From positions 1 to 51,032 of the forward strand of contig JAJFFW010000084.1 in the NCBI GenBank assembly GCA_021776435.1: a stretch of DNA of 51,032 nt, read 5' to 3'. Origin of the DNA: Parvularculaceae bacterium. GTDB lineage: Bacteria > Pseudomonadota > Alphaproteobacteria > Caulobacterales > Parvularculaceae. Position numbers and translations under genes: made by a program. Below the pieces are notes generated by a model that worked only from the letters and a program-made list of their open reading frames with translations, had not been told where the DNA came from and searched no databases. Below are positions 41,324 to 51,032 of the stretch, piece after piece (positions within the stretch are counted from its first letter, which is position 1; every line of letters starts with the position of its first letter).

Positions 41324-41822
41324 ATTTATTTTAGTGACGGCTCTCATGTAATATTGAACGTAGACGTAGTCTTTACGCCTTCCACGCCTTTTGCGCCTCC
41401 GTCACCTCCTCCATTTCATTTTCTTGTCACCTTCATCATGGCTCAACACGTCTATCGCGTTGCGAAAGTTTTCTTGATTGCCGCTGCAGGGTTTTCTGGG
41501 AATTAAGGCTCATACGACGAAGAGAATACAGGCGATAATACCGTAATCTAATCCTGCGCTCGCTCTGGGGTCAGTAAGGAATTCTGCCCCTTTCCCAAAT
41601 CATAATTCTCACATCGATCGCTCGGAATGAAGGGCGCACCGCGGTCGCTTCTCACCACAAGGATGAGACGGATGATGTTCGCTAACGCTGATTTTTACGT
41701 CCTTTGCCTGCAGTTCTCCGCCCTGAAGGTCGAACCCGAAATGGTCACCGTCGCTTGGTCGTGGTAAATGGTCGTGAATGTGCTACAGCACATTGAATTC
41801 CATTCATTGGACGGGACTCGCG
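41324..41822. other. Long non-coding gap with a REP-like inverted repeat
   Basis: About 500 bases without a credible gene. An imperfect inverted repeat, ggggtcag (41567-41574) and ctgcccc (41584-41590), resembles REP/TnpA-Y1-associated palindromes. A pyrimidine-rich stretch with repeated gcct lies at about 41377-41416. The panB promoter should lie at the right end. Nothing else is recognisable. Confidence 0.4.
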
Positions 41823-42659
41823 ATGTCTGCACAAAATCACGGAAAACGGGTTACGGCGGCCAGTATATTTGCCCGTAAACGCAGCAAAGAACCGATTGTC
41901 AGTCTCACAGCTTATGATGCCCCGACCGCGGCTATTCTCGACCAGCATTGCGACCTTTTGCTGGTCGGTGATTCCGTTGGCATGGTCGTTCACGGATTAC
42001 CGTCGACGGTTGGCGTCACGATTGAAATGATGATCTTGCACGGTCAGGCGGTGATGCGGGGCGCTCACCAGGCTATGGTCGTGGTTGATATGCCTTTCGG
42101 AAGTTATGAAGAGAGTCCTGAGCAGGCATTCCGTAATGCTGCACGGATTTTGGGCGAGACGGGCGCTCAGGCGGTAAAGCTTGAAAGCGGTCGATATGCT
42201 GCGGAAACCATTCGCTTTCTGGTTGAACGCGGCGTGCCGGTCATGGGGCATGTCGGGCTCAGACCTCAGGCAGTCAATGTTACAGGCGGGTTTCGGGCGA
42301 AAGGGCGGACAACAGAAGAGCGCGCAGAAATTCTTGCGGAGGCGGAGGCCACAGCAAAGGCCGGCGCCTTTGCCTGTGTCGTTGAAGGTGTCGCGGAGGA
42401 TTTAGCCCGCGAAATAACCGAAAAAATTAACACGCCGACGATTGGCATCGGGGCGTCTTCTGCCTGCGACGGCCAGATCCTGGTCACTCAAGATATGCTA
42501 GGATTGTTCGATTGGACGCCTAAATTCGTTAAGCGGTATGCAGGATTGCGCCAAACCATTAATGATGCGGTGGAGCGCTATGCCGAAGAGGTGCGATCGC
42601 GCGCCTTTCCCGAAGCGGCGCAAGTTTATCACCTGCGGCCAGTCAAACCAGGTGGCTAG
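41823..42659 (+). CDS. panB: 3-methyl-2-oxobutanoate hydroxymethyltransferase
   Basis: First committed step of pantothenate (CoA) synthesis: adds hydroxymethyl from methylene-THF to alpha-ketoisovalerate. 278 residues from ATG 41823; an upstream in-frame ATG at 41778 gives an atypical extension. PanB blocks present: ITAYDAPTA-type [54 protein letters not shown] and [22 protein letters not shown] with Asp/Glu metal ligands. It precedes the bamB-der cluster. No panC is adjacent. Confidence 0.97.
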   Translation: MSAQNHGKRVTAASIFARKRSKEPIVSLTAYDAPTAAILDQHCDLLLVGDSVGMVVHGLPSTVGVTIEMMILHGQAVMRGAHQAMVVVDMPFGSYEESPEQAFRNAARILGETGAQAVKLESGRYAAETIRFLVERGVPVMGHVGLRPQAVNVTGGFRAKGRTTEERAEILAEAEATAKAGAFACVVEGVAEDLAREITEKINTPTIGIGASSACDGQILVTQDMLGLFDWTPKFVKRYAGLRQTINDAVERYAEEVRSRAFPEAAQVYHLRPVKPGG

Positions 42660-42868
42660 CCAGGGATGGGGAACCTTCGCATTGCGCACCGCACCAAAGA
42701 TCGGTAGAACCGGCCTCGACAAAAGTCGCTCTCTCCAGAAATGCGGATCCCGGTTTCAGGAGAGGCAGAGAATGAATACTAATACTGGAACCGTTTCCTG
42801 ATCCGTTCAGATGCGAAAAGGTTCTAGATTACGGGTCTGTATCAGCAGGCGAGAAAGGGCGTCGCGGC

Positions 42869-43738
42869 GTGGCAAACGACGAAAGCGTACTTCGCGAAGT
42901 CGATCAGGAATTGGCGCAAGAGCGCCAATGGGAGTATTTTCGCAAGAACGGTCCGCTCGTGATTGGCGCTGCAATTCTCGTTGTGGCGGCCGTCGGTGGA
43001 TGGCAGTTTTTCAATTTTAGTAAAGCTGAAACAGCAAAGCAGAGTGCGCTTGAATATAATAGCGCAATTGAAGTTCTGGAAGAAGACCCAACAGGCGGTC
43101 TAGCGGCGTTGGATGGTGTCTTTGAGGAAACCTCTGGCGGTTACCCGGTGCTTGCGCAGTTGCGCCGCGCCGCAATACTTGCGAGTGAGGATGATCGATT
43201 GGGTGCGTTAGCGGCCTATCGGTCTGTGGCTGCTGACGGGCGTACGCCAAAACATCTTCGTGACCTAGCGCGCTTGCGCGCTTCGTATTTACTCCTCGAG
43301 GATGGTCGCGATGCGGTGACAGCGGAGCTAGGGCCGATGGTCGAAGCGCAAACCCAATTTGGATATTATGCCCGCGAAATCGCTGCGCTCTCGGCTCTTG
43401 AATCCAAAGATTACGATACAGCGCTGAGGATGTTTCGTAGCGCATCAATCGATCTTTTCGCTCCTGCGCCTGTTCGGCAGCGTGCGGAAGAATTAGCAGC
43501 GCTGTCTGCCTCAGGTAAGTCGGGCGTTAATATCTTCGGTGAGTGGCGCACGGAAGATTTATTCAAAGCGATCGGTGAAGACATTGATGAAGGCGCCGCA
43601 GACGATGAAACCGTTATCGACGAACCCGGCTCAGACGACAGCCTGGATGAAAGCGGGCCTGACGAAGATGAAGCCGAAGAGTCAAGTGTTGAGCAAAATG
43701 GCGACGCGAGTAAGAGCGACGCGAGTGAAAACGGGTAA
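42869..43738 (+). CDS. YfgM-like tetratricopeptide membrane protein
   Basis: A 289-residue bitopic protein with a GTG start at 42869. A cytosolic N-terminus (EVDQELAQERQWEYFRKNGPL) leads to one membrane helix (about residues 31-50), then periplasmic TPR-like helices to about 215, and a very acidic low-complexity tail (rich in Asp, Glu and Ser). YfgM proteins assist periplasmic folding with the Sec translocon and are encoded beside bamB and der in many bacteria, as here. The acidic tail includes a duplicated gacgcgagt unit at the DNA level. Confidence 0.88.
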   Translation: MANDESVLREVDQELAQERQWEYFRKNGPLVIGAAILVVAAVGGWQFFNFSKAETAKQSALEYNSAIEVLEEDPTGGLAALDGVFEETSGGYPVLAQLRRAAILASEDDRLGALAAYRSVAADGRTPKHLRDLARLRASYLLLEDGRDAVTAELGPMVEAQTQFGYYAREIAALSALESKDYDTALRMFRSASIDLFAPAPVRQRAEELAALSASGKSGVNIFGEWRTEDLFKAIGEDIDEGAADDETVIDEPGSDDSLDESGPDEDEAEESSVEQNGDASKSDASENG

Positions 43739-43744
43739 ATCGAT

Positions 43745-45169
43745 ATGACAACGGATTACGCTTCGAACCGCTGGGGCGTGCGAGGGGCTTGTATGATTGC
43801 GGCTCTTCTCATTATGGCGGGGTGCTCAAATCCGATTTCACGCGGCATTTCCGGTATCTTTGGTGGCGGTGATGAGGATAAGGAAAGCAATGTGCCAGAA
43901 GAAGACGAGCGCATTTCAATTCTGGAGCTCGAGGAAACAATCACCGCTGATCCTCGATACGCCAGCATCATCGTCGAATTGCCGCCAGCTTACAAAAATA
44001 TCTCCTGGCCGCAGCCGGGTGGCGAAGCAGACCATACGCTCCATCATTTAAGCGCGCCGCTGGATTTAAAAATTGTATGGCGAACGGATATTGGTTCGGC
44101 GGCTTCCAGGCGTGCTCGGTTAACCTCGCCGCCTGTTATTGCTGATAAAAAGGTATTCGTGACCGACGCCAAAGCCCGCGTGTCTGCGTTCGATATTGAC
44201 ACCGGCAAACGCTTGTGGCGGACTGAATTAACGCCTGACATCAAAGAAAAATTCCGTGTGCGGGAAATTTTATCACGACCTAATCCGGCTCAGATCGGTT
44301 TCGGCGGCGGCGTGGCTTTCGATGAGGGGAAATTGTTCGTAACCTCCGGTTTTGGCTTTGTCGCTTCACTCGATGCCCAAACTGGAGAAGAGCTCTGGAG
44401 AACACAAACCAACTCCCCCGTGCGAACGCCGCCAACGGCTTATCGCGGGAGTGTCTATTTCACGACAAATACCAACCAATTCGTCGCGCTAAACGCGGAA
44501 ACTGGTGAAGAAGAATGGGATTACGATTCCTTCGAAGAAACCGCGCGTATGCTTTCCTCGGCCAGCCCAGCCGCTGCTGGAGATCTCGTTGTGGCGCCAT
44601 TTTCCTCGGGTCAACTGGTGGCATTTCTCGCGGGCAGTGGCCGGCCGGTCTGGACCGATACTTTGGCGCGCAGTAGTCGTCTTAATGCTCTTTCCATGCT
44701 CAATGACATTGCGGGCAGCCCTGTAATTGACCGGGGGCTTGTTTATGTTGTCAGCCATTCTGGGCAACTCGTTGCTATCGATATCCGCACCGGGGATCGC
44801 GTTTGGGAGACTTCGGTTGCAAGCCTTCAGATGCCTTGGGTGGCGGGCGACTATATTTATGTAGTTTCTGTCGATTCCGAGCTGGTATGTGTGTCGCGTG
44901 CGGATGGCGCCGTAGTGTGGGTTTCGCAGTTGCGGCGTCATGAAAAGGTCAAAAAGAAAAAAGGTCGCATTACCTGGTCTGGACCAGTTCTGGCGGGCGA
45001 TTATCTCGTTTTGGTGTCGAGCCTAGGTCAGGTCGCTAAAGTATCGCCGCTTGACGGCGCTGTGATCGATACCAAAAAAATCAGCGATGGATCAGTTGTC
45101 TCGCCAATCATTGCTGATGAAAAGCTCTTTATCCTGACTGAAGAGGGTAAGCTGGTAGTGATGCGATAG
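43745..45169 (+). CDS. bamB: Outer-membrane assembly lipoprotein BamB-like
   Basis: A 474-residue beta-propeller lipoprotein. Lipobox LIMAGC (Cys26). Repeated PQQ-like strands with [45 protein letters not shown] and AVVWVSQL are visible around the propeller. BamB is an accessory subunit of the beta-barrel assembly machinery. It follows the YfgM-like gene by 6 bases and precedes der by 22, so the three are probably one operon. Confidence 0.93.
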   Translation: MTTDYASNRWGVRGACMIAALLIMAGCSNPISRGISGIFGGGDEDKESNVPEEDERISILELEETITADPRYASIIVELPPAYKNISWPQPGGEADHTLHHLSAPLDLKIVWRTDIGSAASRRARLTSPPVIADKKVFVTDAKARVSAFDIDTGKRLWRTELTPDIKEKFRVREILSRPNPAQIGFGGGVAFDEGKLFVTSGFGFVASLDAQTGEELWRTQTNSPVRTPPTAYRGSVYFTTNTNQFVALNAETGEEEWDYDSFEETARMLSSASPAAAGDLVVAPFSSGQLVAFLAGSGRPVWTDTLARSSRLNALSMLNDIAGSPVIDRGLVYVVSHSGQLVAIDIRTGDRVWETSVASLQMPWVAGDYIYVVSVDSELVCVSRADGAVVWVSQLRRHEKVKKKKGRITWSGPVLAGDYLVLVSSLGQVAKVSPLDGAVIDTKKISDGSVVSPIIADEKLFILTEEGKLVVMR

Positions 45170-45191
45170 TGTGGGTGGAGAAATTTTGACC

Positions 45192-46559
45192 ATGACACAC
45201 AAGGTTGCGATCATCGGTCGCCCGAATGTTGGAAAATCAACGTTGTTCAACCGTCTATCGGGTAAGCGATTGGCGCTTGTCGATGACCGTCCTGGCGTTA
45301 CGCGTGACCGGCGCGAAGGTGATGCGCAGCTCGGCGATTTAAAATTTATCGCGATTGACACACCCGGCTTGGAAGAGGCGCCGGAAGCAGCCCTTGAGGG
45401 GCGCATGCGAAAACAGACCGATCGCGCGATCATGGAAGCCACTGTCTGCGTTTTCGTGATTGATGCACGGGCGGGATTGTCACCCATAGACTTCGCGTTT
45501 GCTGAGATCTTGCGCTCGTGCGACAAGCCAATTGTGCTCGTCGCGAACAAAGCCGAGAGTATTGCCGGCGAAGCGGGGGTCTATGATGCTTTCGAGTTGG
45601 GGCTTGGTGAACCGATACCGTTCTCCGCAGAACATGGCATCGGCATGAGCGAGTTGTTTACTGCACTCGAACCATATTTGACCGTGGATGAGGACTCCGA
45701 TGACGATGAAAACGAAATCGAGTGGGATGATCCGCTAAAGCCTTTACGGGTGGCTATCGTAGGACGCCCCAATGCTGGTAAGTCGACACTGATAAATAAG
45801 ATGATCGGAGACGACCGGTTGTTGACGGGACCGGAGGCGGGAATCACCCGTGATGCGATCTCGGTCGAATGGCAATGGCGCGGTCGCGATCGCGACTGGC
45901 CGGTAAAACTGTTCGATACAGCAGGGCTGAGAAAAAAAGCCAAAATTCAAGACAAACTTGAAAAACTCTCCGTCGCCGATGCCTTGAGGGCGGTGCAGTT
46001 CGCTGAAGTCGTCGTCTTGTTGCTGGACTATCAAGCACCGTTTGAAAAACAAGACCTCCAGATCGCGAACCTCGCTTTGAGGGAAGGACGTGCTTTGGTT
46101 CTTGGCGTCAATAAATGGGATCTCGCAGAAGATCGCGACGTTGCGTTTCGAAAATTGCGAGAACAGACTGCACGGTTGTTGCCTCAAGCGCCCGGAATAC
46201 CAATTGTATGCTTGTCGGCGAAATCCGGTCAGGGCGTTGACAAGTTAATGCCCGCGGTCACCAAGGTCTATGTCGACTGGAATGCGCGGGTCAAAACGTC
46301 GGATCTCAATGATTGGCTCCATGAAGCCGTTGAGCGGCATCCGCCGCCTGCTGTGTCAGGTAAGCGTGTGAAATTGCGCTACATTGCTCAAACAAAAAGT
46401 CGGCCGCCGACTTTCGTCGCCCAGTGCTCGCGCGCCGACGCCGTCCCCGAATCCTATAAGCGTTATCTCATCAACAGCATTCGTGAAGCTTTCGAAATCC
46501 CGGCTACGCCGATCAGATTGATCTTGAAGAAGCCTGCTAATCCCTACGTCTCGAGCTGA
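45192..46559 (+). CDS. der: Ribosome biogenesis GTPase Der (EngA)
   Basis: A tandem GTPase needed for 50S assembly, 455 residues from ATG 45192 (an upstream in-frame GTG adds 7 residues). First G domain: GRPNVGKST (9-17), DTPG, NKAES. An acidic linker ([15 protein letters not shown]) follows, then the second G domain: [18 protein letters not shown], and the C-terminal KH-like domain ([36 protein letters not shown]). Complete and typical. Confidence 0.97.
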   Translation: MTHKVAIIGRPNVGKSTLFNRLSGKRLALVDDRPGVTRDRREGDAQLGDLKFIAIDTPGLEEAPEAALEGRMRKQTDRAIMEATVCVFVIDARAGLSPIDFAFAEILRSCDKPIVLVANKAESIAGEAGVYDAFELGLGEPIPFSAEHGIGMSELFTALEPYLTVDEDSDDDENEIEWDDPLKPLRVAIVGRPNAGKSTLINKMIGDDRLLTGPEAGITRDAISVEWQWRGRDRDWPVKLFDTAGLRKKAKIQDKLEKLSVADALRAVQFAEVVVLLLDYQAPFEKQDLQIANLALREGRALVLGVNKWDLAEDRDVAFRKLREQTARLLPQAPGIPIVCLSAKSGQGVDKLMPAVTKVYVDWNARVKTSDLNDWLHEAVERHPPPAVSGKRVKLRYIAQTKSRPPTFVAQCSRADAVPESYKRYLINSIREAFEIPATPIRLILKKPANPYVSS

Positions 46560-46593
46560 TCAAGTCCGTGGATGAAGCGTGCGGCTTGTCTTG

Positions 46594-47334
46594 TTAGGCT
46601 TTGGGCCAATCACGGAATGCCAACCTCTCGCATTCCCCTTCATAGGTGATGGATACGGCATGATAGAGCAAATCGCCTATTTCATCAGGGCACGGGATGG
46701 TTTCAGGGTTTTCCCCTGGCATGGCCTGGGCGCGCATTTTGGTCCGCATGGGGCCGGGGTCGATGATGGAAACCCGGATGTCCGTCTTGTTTGTTTCCAA
46801 TGCATAAGTTTGAGCGAGAGTTTCAAGCGCAGCTTTTGAGGCTGCATACGCACCCCAGAAAGCGCGCGCCTCCAGCCCACCGACGCTGGAGGAAACGAAG
46901 GCGACCCGCGCAGCATCGCTCGCACGCAAAAGCGGGTCGAGCGCCCGTATTAGCCTCCAATTCGCTGTGACATTGACATCGAAAACCTGTCGCCACGCTT
47001 TTGGGTCGATGTCTTGGAGCGGCGCTAATTCACCGAGAACGGCGGCGTTGGCGATCAGGATATCGAGCTTGCTGAAACGCTCAGCCAGAACAGCGCCAAG
47101 GTGTTCGATTGATTGATCGTCAGCGAGATCGGCAGGGATCAATGACGCTTTACCGCCGGCGGCGGTAATCTCGTCATCGAGCTCTTCCAGGCCGCCAACG
47201 GTGCGCGCGAGCGCCAGCACATGCGCGCCTGCTACCGCCAACGCTTTCGCGGCTGAACGGCCGATGCCCCGTGAAGCGCCGGTCACAAGCGCGATCTTAC
47301 CGGAAAGGTCAGGAATATTTTGAGTGTTTGTCAT
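46594..47334 (-). CDS. Short-chain dehydrogenase/reductase
   Basis: A classical SDR of 246 residues. Cofactor motif TGASRGIGRSAAKAL near residue 18, NAAVLGEL, catalytic Ser (FVSSSVGG) and Tyr-x-x-x-Lys (YAASKAAL). The Arg after the first strand (ALART) suggests NADP(H) preference. Substrate not determinable. It is convergent with der, 34 bases apart, with no clear terminator between them, and divergent from the methyltransferase-like gene. Confidence 0.92.
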   Translation of the reverse strand: MTNTQNIPDLSGKIALVTGASRGIGRSAAKALAVAGAHVLALARTVGGLEELDDEITAAGGKASLIPADLADDQSIEHLGAVLAERFSKLDILIANAAVLGELAPLQDIDPKAWRQVFDVNVTANWRLIRALDPLLRASDAARVAFVSSSVGGLEARAFWGAYAASKAALETLAQTYALETNKTDIRVSIIDPGPMRTKMRAQAMPGENPETIPCPDEIGDLLYHAVSITYEGECERLAFRDWPKA

Positions 47335-47531
47335 GCTGGTTTGCTACGATGCGTGACCTTTCTATGCAAGCTACAGGCGAAACCAGGCGCCTCTTTTTAT
47401 GGTCGTTGCAATCGGCCACATTTGTCACCGTTTTATCGACTCCAAAGCCTTTCTCTCCGAGCCGTGACTTGGCTATGCGGCGCCGCCGAATTAGGGTGCC
47501 TTCAAAGATGAACGAAAACAGGATTTGCGCC

Positions 47532-48302
47532 ATGACAATGAACTTTAATCTCACTATTTCGATGATTTCCGCTCTATGCCTGGGCGCTGTTACGGGCTCA
47601 CCAGTGGCGGCGTCTGAACACGCTCCTACGCTGGAGGCGACAAAAGCGCGGCTGGCCGAGTTGATCGCCAGTGATGCTCGCCCCGCTAGGCACAAGGCGC
47701 GCGATCAATATCGCCATCCTTACGAGACACTGACTTTTTGTGGTGTTCAGTCTGATATGCATGTGGTTGAGATCTGGCCGGGCGGCCAGGGCGGCTGGTA
47801 TCGGCGCATCATTGAGCCGCTAATCGAAGAAGGCGGTGGGCTTTACTTCCCGGTCCTCGAGCGCGACGCGTTCCCTGGTAAAATGGAAGACATACCCTAT
47901 GGGCAGGTGGATATGGTTTTCGTATTTCGGTCTCATGGTTTCATGATCTACGACGAGCCCGCTCAAAAACATGTTGATGCGGTATTCGAAATGCTCGCCC
48001 CAGGTGGTGTCTTTTGTATTGTCGACCATGCTGGAGACGAATCTATTCCTCAGGACCCGGACGGAGAAAATGGCTACGTGAATGAAAGTCATTTCAGGGA
48101 GCTGGCCGATAAAGCCGGGTTCACCTTCCTCGAGTCTTCAGACATCAACCGCAATCCGAAAGACACCAAGGATTATCCGCGCGGCGTTTATTCTCTACCA
48201 CCCACGTTATCACGCAGCCTTCCCGGCATGCCTGACCGGAAAAAATATATTGAAATTGGCGAGAGTGATCGCTTCACTCATAAATACGACAAGCCTGAAT
48301 AA
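47532..48302 (+). CDS. Exported methyltransferase-like protein (COG4798 type)
   Basis: A 256-residue protein from ATG 47532 (RBS CAGGATTTG); upstream in-frame starts lack an RBS. The N-terminus (MTMNFNLTISMISALCLGAV) is a signal peptide with cleavage near VAASE. The mature part has the predicted-methyltransferase pattern seen in exported alphaproteobacterial proteins: HKARDQYRHPYETLTFCG, VVEIWPGGQGGWYRRII, LAPGGVFCIVDHAGDES. SAM is not expected outside the cytoplasm, so the activity is doubtful. Convergent with trmFO, the stops being adjacent. Confidence 0.85.
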   Translation: MTMNFNLTISMISALCLGAVTGSPVAASEHAPTLEATKARLAELIASDARPARHKARDQYRHPYETLTFCGVQSDMHVVEIWPGGQGGWYRRIIEPLIEEGGGLYFPVLERDAFPGKMEDIPYGQVDMVFVFRSHGFMIYDEPAQKHVDAVFEMLAPGGVFCIVDHAGDESIPQDPDGENGYVNESHFRELADKAGFTFLESSDINRNPKDTKDYPRGVYSLPPTLSRSLPGMPDRKKYIEIGESDRFTHKYDKPE

Positions 48303-49712
48303 TTATTCCGCTGCTTGGAGAGTATCGCTTAACCAGCTATCTATTGCGTTCAGGGCGCGGGCGCAGATGGCGGCTTTTTTTGCGCGCCCTTTTTCCTTGC
48401 CTTTCAACCGTCTGCCGGTTTCATCCGTCTTCGGAAAGTCAATCTCGGGGAATAACCCAAAATTGATGTTCATGGGCTGGAAAGTATTTTTGCCGCCAGC
48501 GCCGCCGGATAAATGTCCGCCAGTAAGGTGTAATAAGAGCGCCCCAAAGGCTGTTGTGGCGGGCGGCGCAGTGATGGCTTGCCCTTGAAGGTCAGCGGCG
48601 GCGAAGCGCCCCGCGAGCAGGCCGATGGAGGCGCTCTCCAGATATCCCTCAACCCCAGTGATCTGACCCGCGAAACGCAAAGACGGGCGCGCTTTCAGGC
48701 GCAACGTTTCGTCGATGAGGCTTGGAGAATTCAGGAACGTATTGCGGTGAATACCGCCAAGGCGGGCAAATTCTGCACCTTCAAGACCGGGGATCATCCG
48801 GAACAGGTCCATTTGTGCGCCATATTTCAACTTGGTTTGAAATCCGACCATATTATAGAGCGAGCCGAGTGCGTTATCCTGGCGTAACTGCACCACCGCA
48901 TGGGCGCGGGCGCCGGTGCGCGGGTCGGTGAGGCCAACCGGCTTCATTGGGCCGAACCGTAATGTCTCTCGTCCCCGTTCAGCCATCACTTCTACCGGCA
49001 GGCAGCCTTCAAAGTAAGGGGTTTTCTTCTCCCATTCTTTGAATTCGGATTTATCACCGGCCAAAAGGGCATCGATAAATGCGTTATACTGATCTTCATC
49101 AAGAGGGCAGTTGATATAATCGGCCCCGTCGCCGCCGGGACCTTTTTTGTCATAGCGTGACTGAAACCAGGCGATGTCGAAATTGATCGACTCTTTATGG
49201 ATAATCGGCGCGATGGCGTCGAAAAAGGCGAGCGCGTCTTCCCCCGTCAAGGCGTGAATGGATTGCGAGAGAGCAGGCGAAGTGAGCGGGCCTGTGGCGA
49301 TCACCACATTTGACCACTCTTCGGGCGGCAGACCTGCGACTTCTCCACGCTCAACTTGAATATTTTGATGGGATGTTATGGCGTCGGTCACCGCAACGGA
49401 AAACCCGTTACGATCGACTGCCAGGGCGCCGCCCGCCGGCACCTGATTGGCGTCGGCGCAGCGCATGATGAGCGACCCGGCCCGACGCATCTCCTCATGC
49501 AACAACCCGACGGCGTTTGATTGTGCATCGTCAGATCGGAACGAGTTGGAACACACCAGTTCCGCGAAATTGTCGGTTTCGTGGGCCTCCGTCATGCGGA
49601 TGGGGCGCATTTCGTGAAGGATCACCCGGGCGCCTGCATTTGCGGCGGCCCAAGCGGCTTCCGAGCCCGCAAGTCCGGCGCCGATAATGTGTATGGGGTT
49701 CTTTTCGCTCAT
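48303..49712 (-). CDS. trmFO: Methylenetetrahydrofolate-dependent tRNA (uracil-54) methyltransferase
   Basis: Folate/FAD-dependent enzyme making m5U54 in the T loop of tRNA, 469 residues from the ATG at 49712; a longer start at 49742 adds 10 residues and cannot be excluded. FAD-binding [20 protein letters not shown] is at the N-terminus. TrmFO blocks follow: [28 protein letters not shown]-type region, [41 protein letters not shown], and [14 protein letters not shown] with C-terminal [10 protein letters not shown]. Catalytic Cys in FEGCLPVE and CSNSF are present. Confidence 0.95.
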   Translation of the reverse strand: MSEKNPIHIIGAGLAGSEAAWAAANAGARVILHEMRPIRMTEAHETDNFAELVCSNSFRSDDAQSNAVGLLHEEMRRAGSLIMRCADANQVPAGGALAVDRNGFSVAVTDAITSHQNIQVERGEVAGLPPEEWSNVVIATGPLTSPALSQSIHALTGEDALAFFDAIAPIIHKESINFDIAWFQSRYDKKGPGGDGADYINCPLDEDQYNAFIDALLAGDKSEFKEWEKKTPYFEGCLPVEVMAERGRETLRFGPMKPVGLTDPRTGARAHAVVQLRQDNALGSLYNMVGFQTKLKYGAQMDLFRMIPGLEGAEFARLGGIHRNTFLNSPSLIDETLRLKARPSLRFAGQITGVEGYLESASIGLLAGRFAAADLQGQAITAPPATTAFGALLLHLTGGHLSGGAGGKNTFQPMNINFGLFPEIDFPKTDETGRRLKGKEKGRAKKAAICARALNAIDSWLSDTLQAAE

Positions 49713-49833
49713 ATCAAAAGGCTTGTAGCGCCCACGCCGCATAAGGGAAACCTTTTAGGATACCGGTTGGCGTTCGAGCGTATTGACGCTAGCCTTGATC
49801 CAGTGGGGATGAGTGAGTGAGGGGCCAGAAATC

Positions 49834-51032
49834 ATGAAACTGCCGATTTTGTCGGTTGCAGGCGAGGCGCTCAATTTCGGCGCCAGGCGCATGGAAACCA
49901 TAATGCGCGTTGCCTGGTTGCCGATCGTGCTGCTCCTCATCGTCAACATGGTCAAAGTTTATGCCTTTCTCACTGTCATCGCCGGTGAGGTCATCACTTT
50001 TGAACAGGTGCCGAATTTTGCGCAGGCCGAGGCGCTGTTTGAATTTTATAAAGATCAAGGATGGGCCAATAACCCTCAAGCAATGTGGACCGTCACGATC
50101 AGTTTTTGGGTTGCGCAAATCATTCTTCTCTCGTCTTTTATGGCGCCGCTGATTCGATATTCTGGTTTGGGTGAACGACCGTCACGAGGGGTTGTTCATC
50201 TTCCCTTTGGTGTTGATCAGATCAGGTTGATCATTGCGGGTTTCTTCAGTTCTTTGACGACCGGAGTTCTGGCTTATGGGCCGCTTTGGGCGGCGAGTAA
50301 GTTTGTCGGGCAGTATATTGACGAAGCTCTCTCTAGAACACTCGCCTATTTTCCCAACCCTGACAGTTTGCACCAACTGGAAATCGTCACGGAGCGCGAC
50401 GCACTCACCGCCAGCGGTGATATTTGGATCTTTGATGTCGGCATTCCTTGGGTTGCAACGATACCCTTCGCAATCGTGTTATGGGTTATTTTGACCATGC
50501 ATTTCCATCCGCGTAATCGTTTGAATGGCGGGCCGCCAAATTTATTGGCGCGCGCTTTTGGATCGGGGCTGGCTGTCGCCGCCATGATCCTGGTGTCGTT
50601 TGGTTCATTGAAAATGTTGGGAGAGGCGGACACGAAGCTTTTCGCGCCGGCTGCGGCTGTTTTGCTCCTGCTATCCTATCTGGCATTGCGATTGTTCGCC
50701 TATCCGGGGGTGGCCGTTGCACGTAAATCACTGGCGCCGGGGCCGGTGTGGCGTGTTACGCGGGGCTGGAACCTGTTGCGCTTGTTGGCCGTGGGTTTGA
50801 TCGTTTCATCCCTGCTTCTTGCCGCTGTCTGGGTCGTCAATAATTTCGTTCTTCAGGGTGTCATTTTATCCACGATCCTCAGTCTCCTTCAGGTCGTCGC
50901 ATCATCAATGACGCTCATATCGAGTGGAGAATTGCCAGGGTGGGTCCTTCCTGCATTCATCTTGATCTGGGACGGTGTCAAAATCCTCATCAATGTATTT
51001 CTGATGTTCTTTAGCTATGGCGTTCTCGCGGG
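49834..51032 (+). CDS. Multi-pass membrane protein of unknown function, cut at the right edge
   Basis: The frame opens at ATG 49834 and has no stop to the window end (399 codons plus 2 bases). It begins MKLPILSVAGEALNFGARRM, then shows about seven or eight hydrophobic segments (first at about 28-48; others near 95-112, 140-160, 225-240, 265-280 and later). I do not recognise the family. The first segment is preceded by a conserved-looking GARRMETIMRVAWLP. It diverges from trmFO with a 120-base spacer. Confidence 0.75.
   Translation, partial: MKLPILSVAGEALNFGARRMETIMRVAWLPIVLLLIVNMVKVYAFLTVIAGEVITFEQVPNFAQAEALFEFYKDQGWANNPQAMWTVTISFWVAQIILLSSFMAPLIRYSGLGERPSRGVVHLPFGVDQIRLIIAGFFSSLTTGVLAYGPLWAASKFVGQYIDEALSRTLAYFPNPDSLHQLEIVTERDALTASGDIWIFDVGIPWVATIPFAIVLWVILTMHFHPRNRLNGGPPNLLARAFGSGLAVAAMILVSFGSLKMLGEADTKLFAPAAAVLLLLSYLALRLFAYPGVAVARKSLAPGPVWRVTRGWNLLRLLAVGLIVSSLLLAAVWVVNNFVLQGVILSTILSLLQVVASSMTLISSGELPGWVLPAFILIWDGVKILINVFLMFFSYGVLA

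Noticed and set aside
42660-42868. Small gene between panB and the YfgM-like gene
   Set aside because: Open frames here either continue out of panB in a wrong frame or start without an RBS; no recognisable product or clear hairpin.
1-51032. CRISPR array, rRNA or insertion sequence
   Set aside because: No regularly spaced repeats, no rRNA signatures and no transposase were seen; the only tandem array is the 3 x 12 bp repeat in the island.

Overview
The window reads as an alphaproteobacterial chromosome, probably from the Caulobacterales/Hyphomonadales/Parvularculales side. The basis is a PopZ-like (DUF2497) gene between tolC and valS, a CtrA-type TTAA-N7-TTAA site upstream of it, a pcm-tolC-popZ-valS order, a panB/YfgM/bamB/der cluster, and a Ti/IncP-type trb conjugation operon. 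This placement is inference from gene content; no rRNA is present.

Region 1 (1-15390) is one flank of an integrative conjugative element (ICE) or integrated plasmid. It starts with a cut secreted protein on the minus strand. A tight plus-strand operon follows: traG/virD4, a small RHH-like gene, trbB-C-D-E-J-L-F-G-I, DUF2274 and DUF736. It ends with a small conserved-looking gene, a FitAB/VapBC-type toxin-antitoxin pair and a large serine recombinase. No relaxase, oriT, trbK or trbH is visible. The last codons of the recombinase are written in the terminator and 3' end of a tRNA-Asn gene.

Region 2 (15349-24136) is a complete 8.7-kb island in tRNA-Asn, bounded by a perfect 45-bp repeat of the tRNA 3' end, with 28-bp direct repeats just inside each end. 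It carries a P4-type tyrosine integrase, an unknown gene, an AlpA-type regulator, a DUF3631 ATPase, two small genes, an HK97-type major capsid protein, a tail tape-measure protein and a P27-type small terminase. Portal, large terminase, protease and lysis genes are absent. All reading frames are intact, so I read it as a phage satellite (PICI-like) that replaces a helper phage's capsid, tail ruler and packaging specificity. A shrunken prophage is the alternative. This is the most interesting system in the window.

Region 3 (24092-30908) holds tRNA-Asn, a leftward tripartite RND efflux operon (outer-membrane lipoprotein, adaptor, pump) and tRNA-Cys. Region 4 (30984-36847) is a rightward core block: PCMT-like methyltransferase, tolC, popZ and valS. 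Region 5 (36931-51032) has an exported tail-collar protein and an M13 metallopeptidase leftward, then apt-nnrU, panB, YfgM-like/bamB/der (envelope assembly and ribosome biogenesis), a leftward SDR, an exported methyltransferase-like protein, leftward trmFO, and a cut multi-pass membrane protein at the right edge.
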